Origin: CAVTYH01 sp963738835 | GTDB taxonomy: Bacteria > Planctomycetota > Planctomycetia > Pirellulales > JADZDJ01 | Direction: 5' to 3' | DNA length: 64,000 nt | Assembly (NCBI GenBank): GCA_963738835.1 | Contig: CAVTYH010000002.1 | Span: 806,001-870,000, forward strand | Part shown: in pieces, positions 32,483-40,777 of the stretch | How positions within the stretch are numbered: position 1 is the first letter of the stretch | Layout: every line of letters starts with the position of its first letter | The notes under the pieces: generated by a model | Told to the model about the DNA's origin: nothing | Seen by the model: only the letters and a program-made list of their open reading frames with translations | Databases searched by the model: none | Position numbers and translations under genes: made by a program

Positions 32483-32648
32483 AAACCTTTCGCCCATCCT
32501 CAAACTTCGGCGGCACTGAGCTATTCATTCCCCGTGGGCTGCACAACTTCGGGAGTATTTTGGCCAGTGCCGCCCTTCATGGAAATCGACGACAATACGC
32601 AGGTGTGCTAAACCACTAACGGTTGTCGTATAATACAACGGCGCAACG

Positions 32649-34004
32649 ATGAGCGATGTCCGGCCCAACCCTGATCAGCTTTTAACCCGTGTGCAAGCCG
32701 AGGAAGAGCGATCTTCGCGCGGGAAGCTGCGCATTTTCTTTGGGTACGCCGCCGGCGTGGGAAAAACCTACGCCATGCTTTCGGCGGCCCAGCGCGAGAA
32801 AGAAGCCGGCGCCGATTTAGTGGTCGGCTACGTGGAACCACACGGCCGACCGCGAACAGAAGAGTTGCTGCGGGGATTGGAAGCGCTTGCGCCGCGCATA
32901 GTGCTATACCGCGGTGTGAACCTCCAAGAGTTCGATCTTGATGCAGGTCTAAAACGCCATCCACGGGTCATGCTCGTCGACGAACTTGCACACACTAACG
33001 TGGAAGGCTCCCGACACACCAAGCGGTGGCAAGACGTGGAAGAATTATTAGCCGCGGGCATCGACGTGTGGACAACGCTGAACGTACAACACATCGAAAG
33101 TCTGAACGACGTGATTGCCAAAATCACCGGCGTCATCGTCCGCGAAACACTTCCCGACGCAGTATTGGAGCGAGCCGATGAGATCGAACTCATCGATGTG
33201 ACGCCCGATGAATTAATGTCGCGGTTGCAAACCGGGAAAGTTTACGTTCCGCCGCAGGCGGAACGGGCGCTCCAGAGTTTCTTTCAGAAAGGCAATTTGA
33301 TTGCGCTGCGGGAACTTTCGCTACGGCAGGCTGCGCAACGTTTGCATCAAGAAGTCGAGGCTGTGCGGCAAGATCGGGCAGCGACAAGTCCTTGGGCAAC
33401 GAGCGAGCGATTACTGGTGTGTGTGGGTCCGAGTCCGTCCAGTGCCAAAATCATCCGCACCGCTAAACGCATGGCAGCCGCATTTGGCGCCGAGTGGCTG
33501 GCGGTAGCGGTCGATACAGTGAAAGCCGGCCCAACCGCGGCTTCTGTGCACGAGCGCACTGCGCGCAATTTGCGGATGGCCGAACAGCTCGGCGCGGAAA
33601 CACACACACTCATTGGCAACAAGGTCGCCGACACGGTGTTCGATTATGCACGTTCTCGCAATGTGACGAAAATTATTGTCGGCAAAACCGCGCAGCCTCG
33701 TTGGAAGCAGTGGCTCTTCAGGACGGTTGTCGACGAGTTGCTGGAGCGCAGCGGCGAAATCGATGTTTATGTGATCAATGGTGAAGAGGGCGAACCACCG
33801 CCGCGGGAAACGGCAATGCCGGTGCTGAAATTGATAGAGTATCGGCCCTATTTGTTCACCGTTCTGATCGTTGGCATTTGCGGAGTGCTCGGCTGGTCGA
33901 CGTACAAGCTGCATTTGACCGATGAAGCCAATGCCAATGTGGTGATGATATTTTTGGCTGGCGTCGCATTAACCGCCGCGCAATTTGGCGCGGGCCAGCG
34001 GTGA
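32649..34004 (+). CDS. kdpD: Osmosensitive K+ channel sensor kinase KdpD, N-terminal part
   Basis: 451 codons. The N-terminal KdpD domain has Walker A 'FFGYAAGVGKTYAML' and 'LVDELAHTNVEGSRH', followed by a USP-like domain ('LLVCVGPSPSSAKIIRTAKRMA', 'IIVGK') and the first membrane helices ('PYLFTVLIVGICGVLGW', 'NANVVMIFLAGVALTAAQFGAG'). The frame ends at 34004, but the next frame continues with 'PAVTAAVLSVLVFDFFFVRP', the normal KdpD sequence; one base is missing near 33990-33998. KdpD senses low K+ or osmotic stress and controls kdp expression through KdpE. An ATG at 32649 follows a 166-bp gap after kdpC. Confidence 0.92.
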   Translation: MSDVRPNPDQLLTRVQAEEERSSRGKLRIFFGYAAGVGKTYAMLSAAQREKEAGADLVVGYVEPHGRPRTEELLRGLEALAPRIVLYRGVNLQEFDLDAGLKRHPRVMLVDELAHTNVEGSRHTKRWQDVEELLAAGIDVWTTLNVQHIESLNDVIAKITGVIVRETLPDAVLERADEIELIDVTPDELMSRLQTGKVYVPPQAERALQSFFQKGNLIALRELSLRQAAQRLHQEVEAVRQDRAATSPWATSERLLVCVGPSPSSAKIIRTAKRMAAAFGAEWLAVAVDTVKAGPTAASVHERTARNLRMAEQLGAETHTLIGNKVADTVFDYARSRNVTKIIVGKTAQPRWKQWLFRTVVDELLERSGEIDVYVINGEEGEPPPRETAMPVLKLIEYRPYLFTVLIVGICGVLGWSTYKLHLTDEANANVVMIFLAGVALTAAQFGAGQR

Positions 34005-34210
34005 CGGCGGCGGTCCTCAGCGTGCTGGTATTCGATTTCTTTTTCGTCCGTCCCTATTACACATTCGCCGTTAGCGATACGAAGTATCTGATTACCTTCG
34101 CTGTGATGTTGGGAATTGGATTGCTGATCAGCGCCTTGACAGCCCGACTTAGGCGCAGCTTCGCGCCTCACAGCAACAGGAGCACCGCACTGCGCAGTTG
34201 TTTCGAATGA
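34001..34210 (+). CDS. kdpD: KdpD, central membrane piece
   Basis: This short frame holds the third and fourth KdpD transmembrane segments ('VLSVLVFDFFFVRPYYTFAV', 'YLITFAVMLGIGLLISALTARLR'). At about 34150-34158 it breaks again; the next frame supplies 'AQLRASQQQEHRTAQLFRM', the linker helix leading to the GAF region. Both breaks have the sign of one missing base. Confidence 0.8.
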   Translation: MTAAVLSVLVFDFFFVRPYYTFAVSDTKYLITFAVMLGIGLLISALTARLRRSFAPHSNRSTALRSCFE

Positions 34211-35376
34211 CACGACAGTTGAGCGAACTTTCCGGCACCGCTTTTTTGCTGCAAACCGCAGGGCGACAGCTGCAGGAGATTTTCAGCGGCGAGGTGGTGG
34301 TTTATTTGCGCGAGCCCGATGGATCTTTGCAATTGAGGTTTGGAGAAAATACTTCGGTCGCCAAGCAACCGATCAATAGTGTGGTCGCCGATTGGGTCGC
34401 GGAAAATAATCAAACGGCCGGTCTGAAGACCGACACGTTACCCAATGCAACCGCGCTATTTGTGCCGCTAATCGGCTCTCAAAAGACGACCGGCGCACTG
34501 GGAGTCAGGCCGAAAGATACCGATCGCTTTCTAGATGCCGACCAGCGCCGCTTGCTGGAAACATGCGCCAGTTTAATTGCACTATCCATTGAACGCGATC
34601 AATCAGTGCTCGACGCTCAACAGGCGCAAGTCCAGGTTGAAGCGGAACAGCTACGCAATTCGCTGTTGAGTTCCGTTTCACACGATCTACGCACGCCGCT
34701 GGCCACGATCGCCGGCACCGCCGCCAGCCTGCTGGAAAACCGGGAGCCGCCGAATGACAAAGCGCGGTCGGAAATGTTGCAAACGCTAATCGACGAATCA
34801 CATCAGGTGGTGCGGTTAGTCGACAATCTCTTGGAGATGGCACGACTCGATTCAGGGTCCGTGAAGCTAACTCTGCAGTGGCACGTGCTCGAGGAACTGG
34901 TCGGATCGGCGCTGCACAGGCTAAGAAAAGAGCTTTCAGGGCACACGGTGCATGTCTACATTCCGCCCGATTTTCCGCTGCTGCTGCTCGACGGTTTTCT
35001 ATTGGAACAAGTGTTCGTCAATCTGCTGGAAAACGCCTCTCGATATACGCCAGTTGGTACCACGATCGATATTACGGCGACCGTCTCCGGCAAGTGCACC
35101 GAGGTTCGTATTGCGGACAATGGTCCCGGTTTGCCACGCGGCAGTGAATCGAAAGTATTCGATAAATTCTTCCGCGGCTCCACGAATCCGCCAGATGGAC
35201 GCCGCGGCGTCGGATTGGGACTGGCCATTTGTCAGGGGATTGTGACCGCCATGGGGGGCCGCATTACGGCGGGCAACCGGCCCCAAGGAGGCGCAGTTTT
35301 TGTCATTTCGCTTGCTTGCCAGCAGCAGGCTCCGCGAATCGCTTTGGAAAATTGTCCCGCACCGGCGGGCGCGTAA
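34198..35376 (+). CDS. kdpD: KdpD, C-terminal sensor kinase part
   Basis: The frame is open from about 34155. A GAF-like domain (to ~'LIALSIERDQS') precedes the histidine kinase: phosphoacceptor 'SVSHDLRTPLATIAGTA', N-box 'FVNLLENASRYTP', G1 'IADNGPGLP' and G2 'GVGLGLAICQGI'. All kinase boxes are intact. The stop is 3 bp before the kdpE start. With the two joins, KdpD spans 32649-35376, about 909 codons, a normal KdpD length. Confidence 0.92.
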   Translation: MFRMTRQLSELSGTAFLLQTAGRQLQEIFSGEVVVYLREPDGSLQLRFGENTSVAKQPINSVVADWVAENNQTAGLKTDTLPNATALFVPLIGSQKTTGALGVRPKDTDRFLDADQRRLLETCASLIALSIERDQSVLDAQQAQVQVEAEQLRNSLLSSVSHDLRTPLATIAGTAASLLENREPPNDKARSEMLQTLIDESHQVVRLVDNLLEMARLDSGSVKLTLQWHVLEELVGSALHRLRKELSGHTVHVYIPPDFPLLLLDGFLLEQVFVNLLENASRYTPVGTTIDITATVSGKCTEVRIADNGPGLPRGSESKVFDKFFRGSTNPPDGRRGVGLGLAICQGIVTAMGGRITAGNRPQGGAVFVISLACQQQAPRIALENCPAPAGA

Positions 35377-35379
35377 GCT

Positions 35380-36078
35380 TTGACTACCACCGCACCACTA
35401 TTGTTATTGATTGAAGACGAGCTTGCCATTCGTCGGTTTTTGCGCGCCTCGCTTACGGCCGAGAATTTACGGCTGGTGGAAGCTGAAAACGCGGAACAAG
35501 CTTTGCGATTAGCCGCACAGCAACCGCCGGACCTGGTGATTCTTGATCTCGGACTGCCCGACATGGACGGTCAAGAAGTGCTCAAGCAATTGCGCGAGTG
35601 GTTGCAGGCGCCGATTATTGTACTTTCCGCGCACGATCAAGAAGTTCAAAAAATTGCCGCACTCGATCACGGCGCCGACGATTATCTGACCAAACCATTC
35701 AGCACCGGCGAGCTATTGGCCCGCATTCGAGTTGCGCTGCGGCATGCAGCGCGTGTGGAAGGCGACCGGGAATCGGCCCTGTTTGCCTGCGGCGATTTGA
35801 AAGTCGATCTTTCAGCTCGTCGAGTGTATGTCAAACAGACGGAAATTCATCTGACACCGATCGAGTACAAACTGCTCACCACGCTGGTGCGACACGCTGG
35901 CAAAGTGCTAACGCATCGGCACATTCTGAAGGAAGTTTGGGGACCCGATCAGATACAAGAAACCCACTATCTGCGCGTGTTCATGGCAGGATTGCGGCGC
36001 AAAATTGAGACTGATCCGGCACAACCGCGTTATTTGTTAACTGAACAAGGAGTGGGCTATCGTCTGACGACTGAATAA
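35380..36078 (+). CDS. kdpE: KDP operon response regulator KdpE
   Basis: 232 residues with a TTG start 3 bp after the kdpD stop. Receiver domain: 'LLLLIEDELAIRRFLRA' with the acidic pocket, phosphoacceptor Asp in 'LVILDLGLPDMDG', and 'DDYLTKPF' with the conserved Lys. The C-terminal OmpR-type winged helix ends 'HYLRVFMAGLRRKIETDP' and 'YLLTEQGVGYRL'. It activates kdpFABC when phosphorylated by KdpD. In this layout the sensor genes are transcribed after the pump genes. It is convergent with pcm, 10 bp apart. Confidence 0.94.
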   Translation: MTTTAPLLLLIEDELAIRRFLRASLTAENLRLVEAENAEQALRLAAQQPPDLVILDLGLPDMDGQEVLKQLREWLQAPIIVLSAHDQEVQKIAALDHGADDYLTKPFSTGELLARIRVALRHAARVEGDRESALFACGDLKVDLSARRVYVKQTEIHLTPIEYKLLTTLVRHAGKVLTHRHILKEVWGPDQIQETHYLRVFMAGLRRKIETDPAQPRYLLTEQGVGYRLTTE

Positions 36079-36088
36079 GCAGCGATTT

Positions 36089-36742
36089 TCACCACCGCGG
36101 TTCTTCGCTGCCGACCAGCGGCACGAAGCGGCAGCCGGACAATTCCCGAGCGACAGGTTTGCCGGCGATTTTCCGAATGGCCTGCAGCGATTGGGCCTCG
36201 CCAAGCCCGAGAGGAATCACCAGAATTCCGCCCTCGATCAGTTGATCGAACAATGCCTGCGGCATCCGCTGGGCGGCGGCGGTGACGATGATCCGATCGT
36301 ATGGTGCAAATTCCGTCCAGCCGTAAGTGCCATCGCCCACTACCAGCGAGCAATTGTTGTAGCCCAGTGCTTTCAATGTGGCCGCGGCCCGGGCGGAGAG
36401 TTCCGCATGCCGTTCTACACTGACCAACCACCGAGCCAACTCACACAGCACGGCTGCTTGATAGCCGCTGCCGGTGCCAATCTCCAGCACCGATTCGTGG
36501 CCGGTCAATTCCAGCGCTTCGGTCATCAAGGCGACGATATAGGGTTGGCTGATGGTTTGGCCGCAATCCAGCGCCAACGCTCGATCAGCATAAGCCTCGG
36601 TTTGCTCATCCGGCGGCACGAATGCCTCGCGCGGCACTTTAGCCATTGCCGTCAGCACGCGCGGATCGCGTATGCCGCGCCGCTGGAGTTGATCTTCGAT
36701 CATCTCCCGTCGCGCAAGATAAAGTTCGTCTGGCGTTGGCAT
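36089..36742 (-). CDS. pcm: Protein-L-isoaspartate O-methyltransferase
   Basis: Repairs isoaspartyl residues in aged proteins using SAM. 'ALDCGQTISQPYIVALMTEAL' and 'SVLEIGTGSGYQAAVL' are the family's pre-motif and SAM-binding motif I; 'VVGDGTYGWTEFAPYDRIIVTAAAQRMP' region is motif II. I start at 36742 ('MPTPDELYLARREMIEDQL'), leaving ~217 residues; an upstream ATG at 36772 would run almost to the recJ stop. It follows recJ on the same strand by about 33 bp. Confidence 0.93.
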   Translation of the reverse strand: MPTPDELYLARREMIEDQLQRRGIRDPRVLTAMAKVPREAFVPPDEQTEAYADRALALDCGQTISQPYIVALMTEALELTGHESVLEIGTGSGYQAAVLCELARWLVSVERHAELSARAAATLKALGYNNCSLVVGDGTYGWTEFAPYDRIIVTAAAQRMPQALFDQLIEGGILVIPLGLGEAQSLQAIRKIAGKPVARELSGCRFVPLVGSEEPRW

Positions 36743-36775
36743 AGAACACCTGCCAATCTTCGTGCGCTGCACAAT

Positions 36776-38545
36776 TCAAGCCGGCTGCGCCGCGACGGAG
36801 GCCGGCTCGGTCATGTGCCAATCGGTCACGTGCAATTCTACCGTGCGGCGACCACCGAAGTTGTTGATGACCGGGCGGAACGCCAGATTCAACGGCCCAG
36901 AGACGCTGGCCAGATCGTCGGCCCAATCGCCGTTGCCAAAGGCGACGCCGCGCATCCGCACGCCGTGCTGATCGAGCCGCAGCGACAGGTGCCGGCCGCT
37001 GGAGCCGATTCGTTTGGGCGGCTCCGCCAGACGCACGCCGCTGGCACAGAGCAAGGGTCGGCGGTTTCCTTCGCCGAAGGGTGCCAGGCGTTCGATTTGC
37101 TGGACGCAAGCCAGCGTGAGCGTGGCCAGCATGGTTTCGCCATCGATCCACAGTTCGGCGATGCGCTGTTCGGCGCGAATTTGCTGGGCCGCGTATTCGC
37201 AGAAGGCTTCGCGAAAAGCATCGACGTGGCCGTCTTCGATTTTCAACCCACCGGCCGCCGCGTGACCGCCGTGACTGACGAGCAATTGCGTGCAAGCGGC
37301 CAGCGCCTCATGTACATTGCAGCCCGGCGTGCCGCGTACGGAACCGATGCCGGGCTTTACACCAATTTCATCTTGCGCGATGAGTGCGACCGGCCGATGA
37401 TGTTTTTCCGCCAATCGGCCCGCCACGATGCCGATGACGCCGGGATGCCAACCACGGCTCGCCAGCACCAGTGCAGCGTCATTTTCGAGATCGAACCGCT
37501 CTTGAATTTGTTTGTTGGCGGCCAAATAAATGCTGCGTTCCAGACTATCGCGGCTGCTGTTGAGTTCGTGCAGATACTCGGCCAGCGCGGTGGCGCGCTC
37601 AGCAACTTCGGTGGTGAGCAACTCGACGCCGAGTTGCGCCTGACCCAATCGCCCGGCGGCATTCAAGCGTGGGCCGAGGGTGAAGCCAATGTCTTCGCAC
37701 TCCAGACACGGCTTTTGATCGAGCTTCGTCAGCTTCATGAGCGCGGCAATGCCCGGCGTGGGTCGTTGCGACAAACTTTGCAGGCCATGATGCACGAGGA
37801 TGCGGTTCTCATCAATCAGTGGCACGATGTCGGCGACTGTGCCAATCGCGGCGATGCCAACTGCTTGCAGCAAGAACGAGCGCATGGCTTCGGTCACGCG
37901 CTTCGCCTGGCAAGCTCGCTGGCACAGCGCCCAGGCCAACTTGAACGCCACTCCGGCCCCGCTGAGTCCGGCGAACGGATACTGATGGCCGGGCAAACGC
38001 GGATGCACAATGGCAGCCGCGTCGGGCAGCGTGGATTTCATTTCGTGGTGATCGGTAATGATCAGTTCCAATCCCAACTCGCGCGCCGTTTGGGCTTCCA
38101 GCAGGCTGGTGATGCCGCAATCGACGGTGACCACGGTTGCCGCGCCGCGCTGGGCCAGCGTTCGCAAGGCTTCGTCGTTAAGACCGTAACCTTCGTCGAT
38201 TCGATTGGGAACGTAGAAGCCGGCTTGAGCGCCGAGCAGTTTGAGGCAGTTCAGCAAGATGGCTGTGGCCGTCATGCCGTCGGCATCGTAATCACCGTAG
38301 ACCACAATCGGCTTGCCAGCGGCGATGGCCGCCATCAGTCGATCTGCCGCTGCGGCCAGTCCGGGCAGCAATTCGGGATCGCGCAGTCCATTCAGCTTGG
38401 GGTTGAGAAACTCCCGCGCTGCATTTGGATCGCAAATGCCGCGGCAGATAAGCAGTTGCGCCACAACCGCCGACACTCCCGCCTCGCGCTCCAGCCGAGC
38501 AATGTGCTCTGCATCGTGCGGCCGAATGTGCCAACGCTTGGGCAT
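36776..38545 (-). CDS. recJ: Single-stranded-DNA-specific exonuclease RecJ
   Basis: 5'-3' ssDNA exonuclease in recombination and mismatch repair. The DHH phosphoesterase core is complete: 'VVYGDYDADGMTAT' (Asp85, Asp87), 'TVDCGITS', 'IITDHHE' (DHH at 165-167) and 'GPRLNAAGRLG'. The DHHA1 domain has 'GWHPGVIGIVAGRLAEKH' and 'SHGGHAAAGGL'. An OB-like C-terminal segment follows. 589 residues is normal. It is followed by pcm on the same strand. Confidence 0.95.
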   Translation of the reverse strand: MPKRWHIRPHDAEHIARLEREAGVSAVVAQLLICRGICDPNAAREFLNPKLNGLRDPELLPGLAAAADRLMAAIAAGKPIVVYGDYDADGMTATAILLNCLKLLGAQAGFYVPNRIDEGYGLNDEALRTLAQRGAATVVTVDCGITSLLEAQTARELGLELIITDHHEMKSTLPDAAAIVHPRLPGHQYPFAGLSGAGVAFKLAWALCQRACQAKRVTEAMRSFLLQAVGIAAIGTVADIVPLIDENRILVHHGLQSLSQRPTPGIAALMKLTKLDQKPCLECEDIGFTLGPRLNAAGRLGQAQLGVELLTTEVAERATALAEYLHELNSSRDSLERSIYLAANKQIQERFDLENDAALVLASRGWHPGVIGIVAGRLAEKHHRPVALIAQDEIGVKPGIGSVRGTPGCNVHEALAACTQLLVSHGGHAAAGGLKIEDGHVDAFREAFCEYAAQQIRAEQRIAELWIDGETMLATLTLACVQQIERLAPFGEGNRRPLLCASGVRLAEPPKRIGSSGRHLSLRLDQHGVRMRGVAFGNGDWADDLASVSGPLNLAFRPVINNFGGRRTVELHVTDWHMTEPASVAAQPA

Positions 38546-38561
38546 CGAGATGTCATCCTGA

Positions 38562-38628
38562 CGTAGGTCAGGTTTCAGCCTGACAAGTGCTAAATGTAGA
38601 TTCGGTCAGGCCAAAGCCCAACCTACGA
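38562..38628. repeat. Dispersed inverted repeat, family J
   Basis: 'cgtaggtcaggtttcagcct' and 'ggccaaagcccaacctacg' are inverted arms around a 25-bp core. It lies between the recJ start and the rpmG stop. Confidence 0.65.
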
Positions 38629-38632
38629 GCGG

Positions 38633-38797
38633 TTATTTCTTCTTCTCCGTATGCAGCGTGTGCTTGCGCAGCCGGGGGCTGTACTTTTTTAGCTTCAGCT
38701 TTTCGCCGCCGGGCTTGCGCCGCAGAGTGTAGTTGTGATCGCCGGTTTCTTCGCAAACGAGAAACACAGTTTCGGCCTTTTTCTTGCTCTTGCCCAT
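38633..38797 (-). CDS. rpmG: 50S ribosomal protein L33
   Basis: A 54-codon gene read by hand. 'MGKSKKKAETVFLVCEETGD' then 'HNYTLRRKPGGEKLKLKKYS' and 'PRLRKHTLHTEKKK' match L33 (the Y-x-T-x-K/R-x-K-x-x-x-x-R-L-x-x-x-K-Y-x-P pattern). It has one N-terminal Cys only and lacks the second CxxC pair, so it is the zinc-free (C-minus) type. It is basic, as expected. Its transcript would run into the palindrome before recJ. Confidence 0.88.
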   Translation of the reverse strand: MGKSKKKAETVFLVCEETGDHNYTLRRKPGGEKLKLKKYSPRLRKHTLHTEKKK

Positions 38798-39006
38798 CGG
38801 ACGCTCCTAACGCAATTGCGGGGTTGGCTTTGATTAAATGGCGTGAGGATTCTGATTGTAACGCTAAATGCTGCGTGATCGAAGGGGCTGGTCACGGCAT
38901 TGATTGAGGAGATTTGCCCAAAACGTTCGCCAGCCAGACAAATTCGCGATAGAATGAATCGACCTACTCGTCTTTTAGTCATCGGGCCAAGCCTCTGCGG
39001 AACAGG

Positions 39007-40752
39007 GTGCTGAAGATGGCGTCGCAATCGACGATCAATTCACCGACCCAGCCGGATGAAACGGGAGGCCCGCCCTCCAGTCCGCCGCCGCTGCGCCAAT
39101 CTCCTTGGGCCATGCCGCCGCCGGAGGCCGAATCTTCCACGGAGCCACCTATCGGCCGTGAGCTTGGGGGACAACGGGAAGCGGAATCGCCGCCGGCCGC
39201 CAAAATCGAAGCCGCGGTCGGAACCGCGGGTTCAAAATGGTGCGCGCCGATGTCCGCGCTCGGGCCCGATTGGTTTCACGAGATGCCCAGTTGGCTGGCC
39301 AGCATGCTGATTCATTTGGTGGCCTTGTTGGCGATTGCCGCATTTGGATTTCGAGCCACCAAAGAAATCTCCGTGCCGGTGATCACGGGTGGTCCGGTCG
39401 AATCGGGTGAACTTCAGGAGCTTGGCGATGGCGGACGTGATGAGGAAACGACTGGCATGAATCCATTACCGGGCGGTTCGGAATTCAGTTCATCGCTGAT
39501 GATGGATGCCGGCTTGCCGACTGACGTGCCTTTAAATCCATTGGGCCACGATGCAGATGCGGCTCCGATGCACGTCGAGCTGAATACGTTTGGTCAGCGC
39601 ACTGCGCCGGCGGAAGATTTGCTGAAATCGATCGGTGGCGGATCGGGCAGCATGGGGCAGGGCATCGGCGGGCGCAGCGGACAAGCCAAGAGCAATTTGC
39701 TCAAAAGCGGCGGCGGAACTTCGGAAAGCGAAGATGCGGTGGCGCGCGCCCTGAAGTGGCTTTCGATCCATCAGATGCCCGATGGCGGCTGGAATTTCGA
39801 TCTGCGGGAAGTCCCCAGCTGCAAAGGCAAATGCGATGATTCTGGCGATGCCAACGAGGCTCGCAACGCGGCCACGGCGCTGGCGCTGCTGCCGTTTCTT
39901 GGCGCGGGCCAAACACATCAAGAGGGACCATACAAGAGAACCGTTCAGGCAGGGATTTACTATCTGACGACGCACGCCAAGAACCAAGGCACGAATGGTG
40001 TGAGCTATTTCGAGCCCGAGGGCAGGATGTACTCGCATGGGCTGGCAACGATCGTGCTGTGCGAAGCGTACGCGATGACGAAAGATCGGACGCTCCGCCC
40101 CTATGCTCAGGGCGCGGTCCAGTTTATTGAATTCGCGCAGGATCCAAGTGGGGGCGGGTGGCGCTACGAAGTGCAGACGCCCGGCGACACGTCGGTCGTC
40201 GGCTGGCAGGTCATGGCACTGAAAAGTGCGCAGATGGCCGGCTTGGAAACCAAATCTTCGACGCTGCTGTTGGCAAACAAATTCCTCGCTGGCGTTCAAG
40301 AAGATGATGGCGCGGCTTACGGCTACACGGCGCCCTCCAGCACCCGGCCGGCGACAACATCCATCGGTCTGCTGAGCCGGATGTATCTTGGCTGGCGGAA
40401 GCAAAATCCGGCGCTGCGGCGCGGCGTGGAATCGCTCGATCAACTGGGACCGTCGATCAAGCCCAATGCCGATATGTACTACAACTATTATGCCACGCAA
40501 GTCATGCACCACTGGGGCGGCAACGAATGGGACCGCTGGAACTATCGCATGCGCGAGTGGCTCATCAGCCAGCAATCGCGCAAAGGGCATGAAGCCGGCA
40601 GTTGGTTCATGAGCGATTCCACCAGCGCGCCCAAAGCCCGTGCCGGCGGACGGCTGTACTGCACCGCCATGGCGGCCATGATCTTGGAAGTTTACTACCG
40701 CCACATGCCACTCTACGGCAGCCAGGCGACGAAGGATGAGTTTTCGAATTAA
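39007..40752 (+). CDS. Membrane-anchored prenyltransferase/squalene-oxidase-repeat protein 1
   Basis: 581 residues. A Pro/Glu/Ser-rich cytosolic N terminus (1-90) precedes one helix ('WLASMLIHLVALLAIAAFGF'), then a Gly-rich linker and a C-terminal (alpha/alpha) toroid with QW-like repeats: 'ALKWLSIHQMPDGGWNFDL', 'ALALLPFLGAGQTHQEGPYK' and 'GGWRYEVQTPGDTSVVGWQVMAL'. The fold matches the terpene-cyclase/prenyltransferase repeat superfamily, but the catalytic DxDD and prenyl-site motifs are not evident, so an enzyme activity should not be assumed. A close paralogue is at 50474-52267. These proteins are abundant in planctomycetes; function unknown. Confidence 0.8.
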   Translation: MLKMASQSTINSPTQPDETGGPPSSPPPLRQSPWAMPPPEAESSTEPPIGRELGGQREAESPPAAKIEAAVGTAGSKWCAPMSALGPDWFHEMPSWLASMLIHLVALLAIAAFGFRATKEISVPVITGGPVESGELQELGDGGRDEETTGMNPLPGGSEFSSSLMMDAGLPTDVPLNPLGHDADAAPMHVELNTFGQRTAPAEDLLKSIGGGSGSMGQGIGGRSGQAKSNLLKSGGGTSESEDAVARALKWLSIHQMPDGGWNFDLREVPSCKGKCDDSGDANEARNAATALALLPFLGAGQTHQEGPYKRTVQAGIYYLTTHAKNQGTNGVSYFEPEGRMYSHGLATIVLCEAYAMTKDRTLRPYAQGAVQFIEFAQDPSGGGWRYEVQTPGDTSVVGWQVMALKSAQMAGLETKSSTLLLANKFLAGVQEDDGAAYGYTAPSSTRPATTSIGLLSRMYLGWRKQNPALRRGVESLDQLGPSIKPNADMYYNYYATQVMHHWGGNEWDRWNYRMREWLISQQSRKGHEAGSWFMSDSTSAPKARAGGRLYCTAMAAMILEVYYRHMPLYGSQATKDEFSN

Positions 40753-40777
40753 CTAGAGCGCATTTCTGACCACAGAG

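Noticed and set aside
33985..34165. Programmed frameshifting in kdpD
   Set aside because: No slippery heptamer was evident at the breaks, two shifts are needed, and similar breaks occur in many other genes here.
36191..38566. 791-codon plus-strand open frame across pcm and recJ
   Set aside because: Antisense shadow of two well-supported genes; composition is typical of a shadow.
39007..40752. Functional squalene cyclase
   Set aside because: Only the toroid repeats match; the DxDD catalytic motif is not visible and the protein is membrane-anchored by an N-terminal helix.
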